From positions 31,346 to 95,345 of the forward strand of contig DATIZR010000111.1 of NCBI GenBank assembly GCA_035516965.1: DNA of 64,000 nt. Direction: 5' to 3'. Positions 52,832-61,170 of the stretch are shown piece after piece. Position numbers and translations under genes: made by a program. The stretch is from Nitrospirota bacterium (GTDB taxonomy: Bacteria; Nitrospirota; UBA9217). Within the stretch, counting starts at the first letter, position 1, and each line of letters starts with the position of its first letter. The notes below the pieces were generated by a model. The model ran no database searches, was not told where the DNA came from, and saw only the letters and a list, made by a program, of their open reading frames with translations.

Positions 52832-54040
52832 ATGGCGACCTACACCTTCAGGGCCGTGGACCAGGACGCGAACATCCTGAGCGGACAGTTCCAGGCGCAG
52901 GACGAGACGGACCTCGAGCGCAAGCTCAACATGCAGGGGCTGACGCTCATCGAGGCCGTGAAGGCCGGCTTCTTCACGGCCGAGAAGGGCGGACGGGTCC
53001 GGTTCACGCTCCAGAACCTGGTCGACTTCAGCTACTTCCTCCGGCTGATCATCTCCTCCGGCATGCCGATCACGGGCGGCCTGGGCGACCTGATGAAGAA
53101 CCAGGAGAACCGGAGGCTGGCTGAGGCGGCCACGCTGATCCATGACAAGCTGGAGGCCGGCATGTCGCTCTCCGACGCCATGCAGGAGCATCCGGCCCTG
53201 TTTCCCGACTATTACACCCAGATGATCGCCGCGGGCGAGGCCTCGGGAAGCCTGGAGAAGGTGCTGAAGGACCTGATGAGCTACATCGAATGGCAGATCA
53301 ATTTTCGCAAAACGGTGCGCTCCGCCCTCATCTACCCCGTCATGGTGCTGAGCGCGGTCATCCTGCTCATCGGCGTCCTGTTCACCTTCGTGTTCCCGCG
53401 GCTGGTCGGCATCCTGGTCGGGCTGAGGGTGGAACTGCCGCTCGCTACCCGGATCGTGATCACCACGGCGAACTTCGTCAACCACTACTTTCCGCTGATC
53501 GTGCTTTCGGCCGCCGCCGCGTTCGTCCTGTTCAAGCTGTGGCTCAGGACCTATGAAGGGCGGAGGAAGTTCGATACCTTCCTGCTCGCGCTGCCGCTGG
53601 TCGGCACGCTCATCCGGAAGATCAACCTCTCGCGGTACTGCAAGACGCTGGCGACCCTCCACGGCGCCGGGCTCAATATCAAGAAGACCTTCACCATCGC
53701 CTCCGCGGTCGTCCAGAACACGGTGCTGTCCGAGGCAATGGCGCAGGTGACGGAATCGATCATGAACGGCAAGAGCATCGCCCAGTCCATGCAGGAAACG
53801 GGCGCCTTCCCGTCGCTCGTCGTCGACCTGGTCTCGATCGGCGAAAAGAGCGGGAACCTCGAAAGCGCCGTCCAGCGGGCGAGCGACATGTTCGACAAGG
53901 AAGTGCCCGAAACGCTCAAAAAGGTGTTCAGCCTGTTCGAGCCGCTGATCATCGTGCTGCTCGGCGCTCTGGTGCTCGTCGTGCTGCTTTCGATCTTTCT
54001 TCCTATCTATAAGGTCGTGGGAGGCATCAGGGTCCGGTGA
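52832..54040 (+). CDS. gspF: GspF/PilC-type inner membrane platform protein
   Basis: 402 residues; MATYTFRAVDQDANILSG start, two repeated cytoplasmic domains (around 55-165 and 260-370, e.g. SSGMPITGGLGDLMKNQENRRL and LHGAGLNIKKTFTIASAVVQN) and three membrane helices (about 165-190, 210-235, 370-395). Anchors the ATPase and pseudopilin assembly. Its stop overlaps the gspG start. Confidence 0.95.
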   Translation: MATYTFRAVDQDANILSGQFQAQDETDLERKLNMQGLTLIEAVKAGFFTAEKGGRVRFTLQNLVDFSYFLRLIISSGMPITGGLGDLMKNQENRRLAEAATLIHDKLEAGMSLSDAMQEHPALFPDYYTQMIAAGEASGSLEKVLKDLMSYIEWQINFRKTVRSALIYPVMVLSAVILLIGVLFTFVFPRLVGILVGLRVELPLATRIVITTANFVNHYFPLIVLSAAAAFVLFKLWLRTYEGRRKFDTFLLALPLVGTLIRKINLSRYCKTLATLHGAGLNIKKTFTIASAVVQNTVLSEAMAQVTESIMNGKSIAQSMQETGAFPSLVVDLVSIGEKSGNLESAVQRASDMFDKEVPETLKKVFSLFEPLIIVLLGALVLVVLLSIFLPIYKVVGGIRVR

Positions 54041-54906
54041 GGTACGTGCGATCTCCATATGAGAAGGGGTTTACGCTGATTGAGGTGATCGTCGTGGTGG
54101 CGATCGTCGCCATCATGACGGGCGTTATGGTTCCCATGGTGTACCGCATATGGGAGAACAACGACGCCGAGGCCACCCGAGACCGGATGCGTACGCTCAA
54201 GGTCGCGCTCGTGGGAGACAGCCGCATGGTCCAGAACGGCGTCAGGACCAGCTACGGGTACGTAGGCGACGTGGGGCAATTGCCGGCAAACCTCGACGCA
54301 CTCATCGTCGACGACGGCTTCCCGAACTGGCACGGACCCTACGTGCCCGCCGGGTACGATCCCTCGAACTACGCCAAGGACGCCTGGGGCAGGGCGATCG
54401 AATATACAACGACGCCCGACGGCCTCGGCAGAAGGGTCACCGCGTCGCTCCGAAGCTACGGCCCGGACGGGGCGGCAGCCACCGGGGACGATATCGTTGA
54501 CACGGACCTCCAGGTCTATCAGGCCGAGGTCACGCCGGCCATCGCGATCCAGGGCAATGTGAACATCCTGTTTGCGTCAGCCCCCACGCTGGCGAAGAAT
54601 TATTACATCGGCGTCAGCGCCCAGTATAAGGACAGGACCGGCGCCGTGCTTGCCACCAGCAGTATCTGCTGCAACGGCGCACTGGCGATCGCCGCGAACG
54701 CGGGCAATACGCAGGTGAACTACGTGCAGAACTTTGCCTGTACACCGGCGAATGCGCTTCCCGCCGGGAGGCTGTATGTATCTCCGCGGCTGTTCTCCGA
54801 CATCAACTGTCAGACGGGAGTCGCCGGAACGCCGATCGAGATAGCCTCGGATGTGAACACCGCTTCCTTGTTCACGAACCTGCAGATCCAGTCTGTTGTT
54901 CCGTGA
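54037..54906 (+). CDS. gspG: GspG-like major pseudopilin with C-terminal extension
   Basis: 289 residues, about twice the usual GspG. Prepilin site EKG|FTLIE (Gly11, +5 Glu16) and helix VIVVVAIVAIMTGVMVP. The GspG core is visible to about residue 155: LPANLDALI, GPYVP, DAWGRAIEY and SYGPDGAAATGDDI. Residues 156-289 form an extra beta-rich region with Cys211, 212, 235 and 258. GTG start at 54037 overlaps the gspF stop. It resembles the single-pseudopilin arrangement of Geobacter-like secretion systems (recollection). Confidence 0.88.
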   Translation: MRYVRSPYEKGFTLIEVIVVVAIVAIMTGVMVPMVYRIWENNDAEATRDRMRTLKVALVGDSRMVQNGVRTSYGYVGDVGQLPANLDALIVDDGFPNWHGPYVPAGYDPSNYAKDAWGRAIEYTTTPDGLGRRVTASLRSYGPDGAAATGDDIVDTDLQVYQAEVTPAIAIQGNVNILFASAPTLAKNYYIGVSAQYKDRTGAVLATSSICCNGALAIAANAGNTQVNYVQNFACTPANALPAGRLYVSPRLFSDINCQTGVAGTPIEIASDVNTASLFTNLQIQSVVP

Positions 54907-54914
54907 GGATGACG

Positions 54915-56345
54915 ATGAAGAACGTGTATCTTGATCTACGAGGTCGGATGTTGAGGGCGCTGGTCGCCGATGGCGAGTCCGTTACCTTCACCAGGACCTA
55001 TGAGCAGTTCTCGCTCGACGACGCGGCGCAGGCGGGCAAGGCCTTTGCCGAGATCAGCGCGGCTGCGGGCGTGCGGCTCGACCGGGTGCACCTGATCCTG
55101 CCCGGCGAGGCGGCTTCGACGGAAGTGTTCCGGCTGCAGAACATGTCCCGGTCCGACGCGGAAAAAGTGATCAGGCGGAAGATCGCTCAGGGCCAGAACG
55201 CTCCCCCGCCCCTGGTCCAGGTACTCCCGGCCGGGACCTCGGGAAAGCAGCTGCTCTTCCTGGCGGAAACGGTGAAGCACGAGGCTGTGGAGGCGATCAT
55301 CGGCATCTTCCGCTCCCACCACATTGCGGTCAGGACCGTTTCCACGCCGCTCCAGGCGAACCGCAAGGCGCTCACCCGGATGCACGGCGACGTTACGCAG
55401 GTGAATGCCATCTTCGATGTCGGGAACGATTTCATCGATATCTCGGTCCTGCACCAGGAGAACGTGATCCATTACGAAAAGATTTCCCTGCCTCCCATCG
55501 ACGTGGAGCAGGAGCTGTACAACGGCGTCGAGATGGAGCGCATCCAGAAGATGCGGCTGTACCGCATCGCTGAGGCGACGTATAACTTCCACCTGGGCTA
55601 CAAGCAGCAGTACCCGGACATGCCCGTCCGGTATCTGTGGATCTGCGGCAGCGGCGGAAGGCTCGAGGGCATCCGCGAGACGCTCAGGGAATCGACGGGG
55701 CTCGATGTGGCGACGCTGAACACGCTGACCGGGTCGGCGGCGGGGGACGGGTTCCTCTTTACCGCCCTCCATGGCATGGCCTGCGGCATCGCCGACGGGA
55801 CCGTGATCAATTACCTGCCGAAGGAGATGACGGGGCTGCAGTTCAGGGCCGGCCGCGGCGCCGTCCTTGCCGCCGTCTGCGCCTATGCGGTGCTCCTCCT
55901 GGCCGGTTACGTTCTGGTCGAGATGAAGTACACGCGGGAGAAGGGCATGCTCGAGGAAGTGACGAAGGCCACCCGGGAGCTCGAGCAGCGGATGCGGACC
56001 GGCAATCCCTATGAACGGAGCGCCGACGCCCTGAAGCGGCTCGCCGCAGGGGAGGCCGATTATTACCCGCTGTTCTCCTACCTGGCAGACGCGACCCCGG
56101 CCGGCGTTTACATCGAAGGCATCTCCCTGAAGCGCCAGGCTGCAGCAACACCGCTTCTCGATATCGATTTCGTGACCCCCTCCCATTCCGAGGAGATCGG
56201 AGGCAGGAAACTGCTGACGAACGTGGTCAGGATGATCGACGGCTTTCCGCTTCTGAAGCGGCGCGGCGAACCGGGTATATCGATCACCAGGACGGACAAG
56301 GAAAAGCTGGTCCATTTCAAGGTTGCCTGCGAGGTGCGTCCATGA
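54915..56345 (+). CDS. GspL/PilM-PilN-like assembly protein (fused)
   Basis: 476 residues. Cytoplasmic actin-like ATPase fold resembling PilM/GspL (about 1-300: GEAASTEVFRL, IFDVGNDFIDISVL, LWICGSGGRLEGI), one membrane helix (about 312-333, AVLAAVCAYAVLLLAGYVLV) and a periplasmic coiled-coil and ferredoxin-like domain as in PilN/GspL. The GspL layout suits its place after gspF-gspG. ATG 54915 is preferred (GAGG six bases upstream). Couples cytoplasmic ATPase to the periplasmic ring. Confidence 0.85.
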   Translation: MKNVYLDLRGRMLRALVADGESVTFTRTYEQFSLDDAAQAGKAFAEISAAAGVRLDRVHLILPGEAASTEVFRLQNMSRSDAEKVIRRKIAQGQNAPPPLVQVLPAGTSGKQLLFLAETVKHEAVEAIIGIFRSHHIAVRTVSTPLQANRKALTRMHGDVTQVNAIFDVGNDFIDISVLHQENVIHYEKISLPPIDVEQELYNGVEMERIQKMRLYRIAEATYNFHLGYKQQYPDMPVRYLWICGSGGRLEGIRETLRESTGLDVATLNTLTGSAAGDGFLFTALHGMACGIADGTVINYLPKEMTGLQFRAGRGAVLAAVCAYAVLLLAGYVLVEMKYTREKGMLEEVTKATRELEQRMRTGNPYERSADALKRLAAGEADYYPLFSYLADATPAGVYIEGISLKRQAAATPLLDIDFVTPSHSEEIGGRKLLTNVVRMIDGFPLLKRRGEPGISITRTDKEKLVHFKVACEVRP

Positions 56346-56854
56346 CCAAGCCGATGAATATCCTGCTTGCCGCCTGCCTTATCGCGTCCCTGGGTGCAGC
56401 GCTCGTCTACGGCGCGAAGCGGCTGGGCCAGATCCGGGAACTGCGCGCACAGACGGCGGCGCTGCACAGCGCCGAGTGGAAGAAGGGCGGAGAAGGGGAG
56501 CAGGACCTGCTGAAGAGGAAATTCCCGGCGAAGGCCGATGTCTCGTCCTTTGTCGAAGGACTGTACACCGTCGCCCAGAGGTCGGGGCTTCAGAACGTCG
56601 AGATATCGACCGTGAACGATGCGCAGAAAAAATCCGTCAAGAAGAGCGCAGGCGACGTGGCAGCCCTCACGGCCTGGCCGATCCGGATATCTTTCGAAGG
56701 CAGGTACCGGGCGGTCGCCGACTATATCAGGGCGGTCCAGGGCATCGAGCGCTTCAAACGCCTCATCCTGCTCGAGATGAAGCCGGGCAAGAATGCGATC
56801 AAGACGAACATGATCATCGAGATCATGTCGCTCGAGGTGGCCGATGCTGCGTAA
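56342..56854 (+). CDS. GspM/PilO-like assembly protein
   Basis: 170 residues: an N-terminal membrane helix (about 7-25), a short coiled coil (IRELRAQTAALHSAEW) and a periplasmic alpha-beta domain (about 60-165) with FVEGLYTVAQRSGLQ and GRYRAVADYIRAVQGIERFKRLI, the ferredoxin-like pattern of PilO/GspM. The start overlaps the preceding stop by four bases. Assignment is by topology and order. Confidence 0.75.
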   Translation: MTKPMNILLAACLIASLGAALVYGAKRLGQIRELRAQTAALHSAEWKKGGEGEQDLLKRKFPAKADVSSFVEGLYTVAQRSGLQNVEISTVNDAQKKSVKKSAGDVAALTAWPIRISFEGRYRAVADYIRAVQGIERFKRLILLEMKPGKNAIKTNMIIEIMSLEVADAA

Positions 56855-57269
56855 CAGATATGTCATAGCGGTCGTGGGAGTGCTGCTCGTCCTGGTACTG
56901 TACTATAACGTGTCCTTCTTCTCGGAGAAACGCGCCGTGAAGGCGGTGCGCCAGGGGGACTCCCCGGCTTTCGGGGGGACGGCCGAGCGGGCAGCGGGAA
57001 CTCCCGTTGCGCGGACCGGCGAATGGAAGCGGGACCCGTTCTGGTACACCGACAAGAGCAGCAGGAGCGGGGCAGGTGCGGCATCCCGCGGCAGCGGGTT
57101 CGCGCTTGCGGCGACCATGACCAAGGGCGGGAAGGGATACGCCCTTATTGGCGACAGGGTCGTAGGCGTGGGCGATACCCTCAACGGGTATACGGTCGTG
57201 GACGTGGGCCAGAAGAGCGTCACGATCAAAAATCATAAGGGTACCAGGGTTTTGACCATCGGAAGGTAA
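56844..57269 (+). CDS. GspC/PilP-like secretin-linking protein
   Basis: 141 residues: membrane helix (about 6-24), Gly/Ser-rich linker and a C-terminal beta domain with RDPFWY, GKGYALIGDRVVGVGDTLNGYTVVDV and TIKNHKG, resembling the HR domain of GspC/PilP that touches the secretin. Overlaps the preceding gene by 11 bases and is followed after 21 by the secretin. Confidence 0.75.
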   Translation: MLRNRYVIAVVGVLLVLVLYYNVSFFSEKRAVKAVRQGDSPAFGGTAERAAGTPVARTGEWKRDPFWYTDKSSRSGAGAASRGSGFALAATMTKGGKGYALIGDRVVGVGDTLNGYTVVDVGQKSVTIKNHKGTRVLTIGR

Positions 57270-57290
57270 GAGTTCCGGGAGGAGAAAGCA

Positions 57291-58922
57291 ATGAGGAAGA
57301 TCGTATACGCATCGCTCATCGTAATTCCGCTGCTCGCGGCGTGCGCGTCGCCGAGGATCGCGAAGATACCCGACACGATGTCGCTGAAGGAGCCCGGAGC
57401 GGGTACGGCCCAGGAGAAACCCCGCGCCGAAGCAGGCGGTCGCGACGAGTTCAAGGGCATCGACGGGGACCAGAAGTACTCCCTCAGCGTCCGGAACGCG
57501 GACCTTGCCGACGTGCTTATCCTCCTGTCGCGGAAGAGCGGACAGACCATCATCGCCGACCGGGACGTGACGGGCAAGGTCACCGCCGAGATCAAGGACC
57601 AGGGCCTCAAGGACATCCTCGCGTCGATCCTGAAGCCTCAGGGGTATTCGGTCACGGTCGAGAACGGGATCGTCAGGGTGATCAAGTCCCGGCTCATCTC
57701 GAAGACCTTCTCCCTGAACTACATCAAGGGCAGCCGTGCGTCGACGAGCACGATGAACGCCGCCATAAATGAATCGGTGAACGGGGGCGTCAGCTCGGCC
57801 GGCGGAAGCATCAACCTGAACGTTTCCTCGGGCGGGGCGACCGGTGCCTCCTACGGTGACTCGTCCTCTTCGTCGCAGCAGGGCAGCGTGAGCGTCAAGA
57901 CCTCGGGTGTGTCCGATTTCTGGAGCGAGGTCACTAGGGGCCTCGAGGTGATCGTGTTCGGTGACTCGGGCAGCGGCAAGCACGAGAACGGGTACAGCAG
58001 GGCGGACAAGACCGGGCGCAAGCTGATCGTGAACGAGCTCGCCGGCATCATCTATGTGAAGGACTATTCGGACAACATGGAGAACGTCCAGGCGTTCCTC
58101 GACGACGTGGAGCATTCGGTCAAGAAACAGGTGCTGATCCAGGCCCACATCGTAGAGGTCTCGCTGAACGACGACTTCTCGCTCGGCATCGACTGGAACA
58201 AGATCGCGGGCAGCGGAACAGGCCCCAGCGGAGAGCGGTGGAAGTTCTCCCAGAACCTGGTACCGACGCCCCCCACGGAGGTGTTCCAGATCGCGTTCAC
58301 GGCCGCGAAGGCCAGCGCGCTGCTGGACGCCATGAAGCAGCAGGGCACGCTGAACATGCTGTCGAGCCCGAAGATCGCGACCCTGAACAACCAGAAGGCG
58401 GTGATCAAGCTCACGACGAAGGAAGTGACCTGGATCGCGAGCTCCATCTTCAACGCCCAGGGCAACGTGCTGGCGAACTACACCACGCCCCAGATCAACG
58501 AGGTGGGCATCTTCCTGGACGTGACGCCGCAGATCGGGGACCGGGACAATGTCACCATGCAGATCCACCCGAGCATCTCGGAGCTGTCGAGCACGTCCAT
58601 CTCGCCGGACGGCAAGAGCAGCGCCCCTATCATCGACATCCGCGAGGTGGACACCATGGTCGAGGCGAAGAACGAGCAGACAGTGGTCATCGCGGGCCTG
58701 ATCGTGGACAAGATCCTGGAGACCAAGCGGGGTGTGCCGCTCCTGGGCGACATCCCCTACCTGGGCTGGCTCTTCTCCTTTATAAGCCATTCGAAACAGA
58801 AGACGGAGCTCGTGATCCTGATCACCCCCTACGTCCTGAACGACAAGAGCATCGCGGACATCAGGCAGAGGCACGAGGACCGTCTGTCGAAGGCGGGGCG
58901 CACGTTCTTCCCGACGCCGTAG
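57291..58922 (+). CDS. gspD: GspD/PilQ/MshL-type outer membrane secretin
   Basis: 543 residues. Lipoprotein signal LLAAC (Cys18). STN/N0 domain (about 60-140: YSLSVRNADLADVLILLSRKSGQ, GQ..ITAEIKD), a Ser/Gly-rich segment (about 150-210) and the secretin barrel (about 300-520: LNMLSSPKIATLNNQKAVIK, VTPQIGDRDNVTMQIHPSIS, TVVIAGLIVDKI, PLLGDIPYLGWLF, ELVILITPYVL). The shape is closest to MshL-like secretins. Multimerises into the outer membrane channel for the secretion or pilus system encoded upstream. A strong terminator follows. Confidence 0.93.
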   Translation: MRKIVYASLIVIPLLAACASPRIAKIPDTMSLKEPGAGTAQEKPRAEAGGRDEFKGIDGDQKYSLSVRNADLADVLILLSRKSGQTIIADRDVTGKVTAEIKDQGLKDILASILKPQGYSVTVENGIVRVIKSRLISKTFSLNYIKGSRASTSTMNAAINESVNGGVSSAGGSINLNVSSGGATGASYGDSSSSSQQGSVSVKTSGVSDFWSEVTRGLEVIVFGDSGSGKHENGYSRADKTGRKLIVNELAGIIYVKDYSDNMENVQAFLDDVEHSVKKQVLIQAHIVEVSLNDDFSLGIDWNKIAGSGTGPSGERWKFSQNLVPTPPTEVFQIAFTAAKASALLDAMKQQGTLNMLSSPKIATLNNQKAVIKLTTKEVTWIASSIFNAQGNVLANYTTPQINEVGIFLDVTPQIGDRDNVTMQIHPSISELSSTSISPDGKSSAPIIDIREVDTMVEAKNEQTVVIAGLIVDKILETKRGVPLLGDIPYLGWLFSFISHSKQKTELVILITPYVLNDKSIADIRQRHEDRLSKAGRTFFPTP

Positions 58923-58949
58923 CCGTCTTCCCGCAGGCAACCTCCAGTC

Positions 58950-58986
58950 AGGGACGGTTCCCGAAAGGGAGCGGTCCCTTTTTTTA
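58950..58986 (+). terminator. Rho-independent terminator of secretion operon
   Basis: Stem AGGGAC/GTCCCT plus six inner pairs closed by a GAAA tetraloop (58950-58979), followed by TTTTTTT. Confidence 0.9.
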
Positions 58987-59013
58987 TCCGGAGTGTGGCG
59001 GCATACGTCAGCC

Positions 59014-60210
59014 TCAGAGCCACAACCGTACGAGTCCCGCGCAAAACACCAGTCCGATCGGAAGGTACATCAGTCGGTAGGTTTGCGCCATATCGGCCTT
59101 GAAATACCGGAGCGTCAGGGCGAGGCAGAGGTGCGTGGGCGACAGCATCACGCCGGCAAATCCGCTGGCAAAGGCGAAGGTGACCGCGCCGGGTTCGGGG
59201 TGACCTCCGGTCATCGCCATGATGATCGGGAACGTGGCTCCCACGAACCCCACGGTCAGACCCGTGAGCAGGCCCACGGTAAAGGGGAGGGTGAAGAGGA
59301 CGAGGCCCGACGGCATCCCGCTCTGCCGGAAGAACACCGGCAGGGCCTCGATGGCCCCGCTGGCCTCGAGCATGCCCTTGAACGTCATGATGCCCATGGT
59401 CATGAGCACGATGTTGAGGGACAGACTCTCGCGGATCGTGGTCAGCACTTCCCGCGGCGTGTACCGGAAGTAAAGGAACATGACCGTCACGACGCTGATC
59501 ATGGCGATCGCGAGCGGCAGCTTGAACACCACGACGAGCGCCACGGCGGCCGTGATCGGGAGCAGGGTCATGAAGAGGGCGCGGACCTCGTTCCGGTCCC
59601 GCTTCCCCGGAACCTGTCCGGTCCTGACGCCCCGGAACGCGAGGAAGGCGCCCACGCCAACAACCGCGAGGGGAAGCGGCAGCTGGGACAGCAGGAACCG
59701 GTTGATGGGGATCTTGGTAACCGCCGCGGCGAGCACCACGCCCGGGTACAGCGGGCAGATGTACTCCCAGATGTGGCGGAACCAGTAGTTGATGAAGGCC
59801 TTGTGCTCCGGAGGGATGTCCGCGTCGGCCGCGGCTTCCTGCACCATGGGGGCCGAGAACGCCGCCCCGCCGGCGGACGGCAGCAGCCCGATCACGCCGG
59901 GCAGTACGGCCATGGCGATGCGCCGGTCCCGGGCCACGTTCACGACGGCCTCCATCATGCGCCTGAGCACGCCGCGCTTGCGGATGATGTTCTCGAGCGC
60001 CATGATCAGCACCAGCCCGGTCACGAGGTTGATCGTGACCGGATCGATGCTCGACCGGAACGCTACCCCGAGCTGCTGCAGGGGGCCGATGCCGTAAAGC
60101 GTGCCGAGGAAGGCCGCGGACCCGAGCATCACGAGGCCGAAGTTCCAGCGCAGGCGAAGCATGAGCACGATAACGGCGAAGGAAAGCCCGATCCTGAGCA
60201 GGTCCGTCAT
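59014..60210 (-). CDS. DUF401 family membrane protein (putative permease)
   Basis: 398 residues with about ten membrane helices and the DUF401 marks LPSAGGAAFSAPMVQEA, INYWFRHIWEYICPLYPGVVLAA, GFVGATFPIIMAM and SPTHLCLALTLRYF. Related in layout to gluconate/anion permease-type carriers; substrate unknown. The ATG overlaps the stop of the TonB-like gene (ATGA), so the two are translated together. A longer N-terminus would run into that gene and is rejected. Confidence 0.88.
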   Translation of the reverse strand: MTDLLRIGLSFAVIVLMLRLRWNFGLVMLGSAAFLGTLYGIGPLQQLGVAFRSSIDPVTINLVTGLVLIMALENIIRKRGVLRRMMEAVVNVARDRRIAMAVLPGVIGLLPSAGGAAFSAPMVQEAAADADIPPEHKAFINYWFRHIWEYICPLYPGVVLAAAVTKIPINRFLLSQLPLPLAVVGVGAFLAFRGVRTGQVPGKRDRNEVRALFMTLLPITAAVALVVVFKLPLAIAMISVVTVMFLYFRYTPREVLTTIRESLSLNIVLMTMGIMTFKGMLEASGAIEALPVFFRQSGMPSGLVLFTLPFTVGLLTGLTVGFVGATFPIIMAMTGGHPEPGAVTFAFASGFAGVMLSPTHLCLALTLRYFKADMAQTYRLMYLPIGLVFCAGLVRLWL

Positions 60211-61043
60211 CGGATGTACCCCGAGCCGAGATAGAAGATGACGGCGGCCCGGATCGAGTAGCGGTCCCTGCGCCATTCCTTCGGGAGCGGCTGGAACGGG
60301 GCGGACGCGCGGATCGCGCGTTCCGCCTCGTCGTCGAGGATCTTGTAGCCCGAAGACTTCAGGACCTCGAAGTCGCCGAGCGAGCCGTCCTGCATGATGT
60401 CGAACCTGATGAACAGGGTGCCCTGGTAGCCCGAGATGGCCGCGAGTTCGGGATACTTCAGCACGCTCTCGACCTTGATCTTGAGCCAGCGGTTGTAGGA
60501 CATGAACTTGAACTCGTCGGTATCGAGCGTGACCGAATCTTCGCCCGGCTTTTGCTCCGGCATGCCCCGGCGCGCGAGCTCGTCGATATCGTTCTGGCTC
60601 AGGAAAGGGAGCGGGCCGCCCTGCTTGTGCGTCTCCTCCATGGTCGTCCCGCCCTTCTCTTTCCCCTCCTCGGCTCCGCCGGGAATGCCGGTCCGCCGAG
60701 CACCGCCGGTTTTGGGAAGCGCTACGTCGTTGTCCGATCCGAATTTATCCGGCATCGGAACGGGGCCCCGGGGATACGGCTTGTCGGGGACGACCTGCTG
60801 CGGGATCCTGGGCACCGCAGGGGGAGGAGGGGGGACAGGAGGAACAGGGACTGGCGGAGCAGGCCGCTGCACGGGCGGCAGCTTCTTCACGATCTCCCCC
60901 GGCAGGTTCACGATGTTGACCGGGATGGAGATGGGCAGGGGCGTCAAATCGGGCCTGATCAGGGAAAAGGCCACGGCGATCATGAGCGCATGGAGTGCGA
61001 AGGAGAGGATGACGAACTTCGTGAAATGTAAATGCCGTGGCAT
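60207..61043 (-). CDS. TonB-like energy transducer
   Basis: 278 residues: one N-terminal membrane helix (FVILSFALHALMIAVAFSLI), a Pro-rich spacer (PVQRPAPPVPVPPVPPPP) and a C-terminal TonB fold with YPELAAISGYQGTLFIRFDI and LKSSGYKILDDEAERAIRASAPFQPLP. ExbB/ExbD are not adjacent. Coupled to the DUF401 gene. ATG 61043 gives a normal anchor; an upstream ATG lies in the repeat and is rejected. Confidence 0.87.
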   Translation of the reverse strand: MPRHLHFTKFVILSFALHALMIAVAFSLIRPDLTPLPISIPVNIVNLPGEIVKKLPPVQRPAPPVPVPPVPPPPPAVPRIPQQVVPDKPYPRGPVPMPDKFGSDNDVALPKTGGARRTGIPGGAEEGKEKGGTTMEETHKQGGPLPFLSQNDIDELARRGMPEQKPGEDSVTLDTDEFKFMSYNRWLKIKVESVLKYPELAAISGYQGTLFIRFDIMQDGSLGDFEVLKSSGYKILDDEAERAIRASAPFQPLPKEWRRDRYSIRAAVIFYLGSGYIR

Positions 61044-61070
61044 GGGAATAGTCTGAAAATCCGAATTGAA

Positions 61071-61170
61071 ACCACGGAGGAACACGGATGGACACGGATA
61101 AGAAAAGGGAATATCAGGAAGTAATCCTACAATTTCTTACCTGTGTTAATCGGTGTTTATCCGTGGTTAA
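61071..61170. repeat. Inverted pair of dispersed CCACGGATAAACAC-type repeats
   Basis: ACCACGGAGGAACACGGATG continues to about 61102, and an inverted relative (CTGTGTTAATCGGTG then TTTATCCGTGGTTAA) runs to 61170, giving an imperfect 30-base hairpin arm pair. The second arm supplies the stop codon of the MetE-like gene. Confidence 0.65.
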
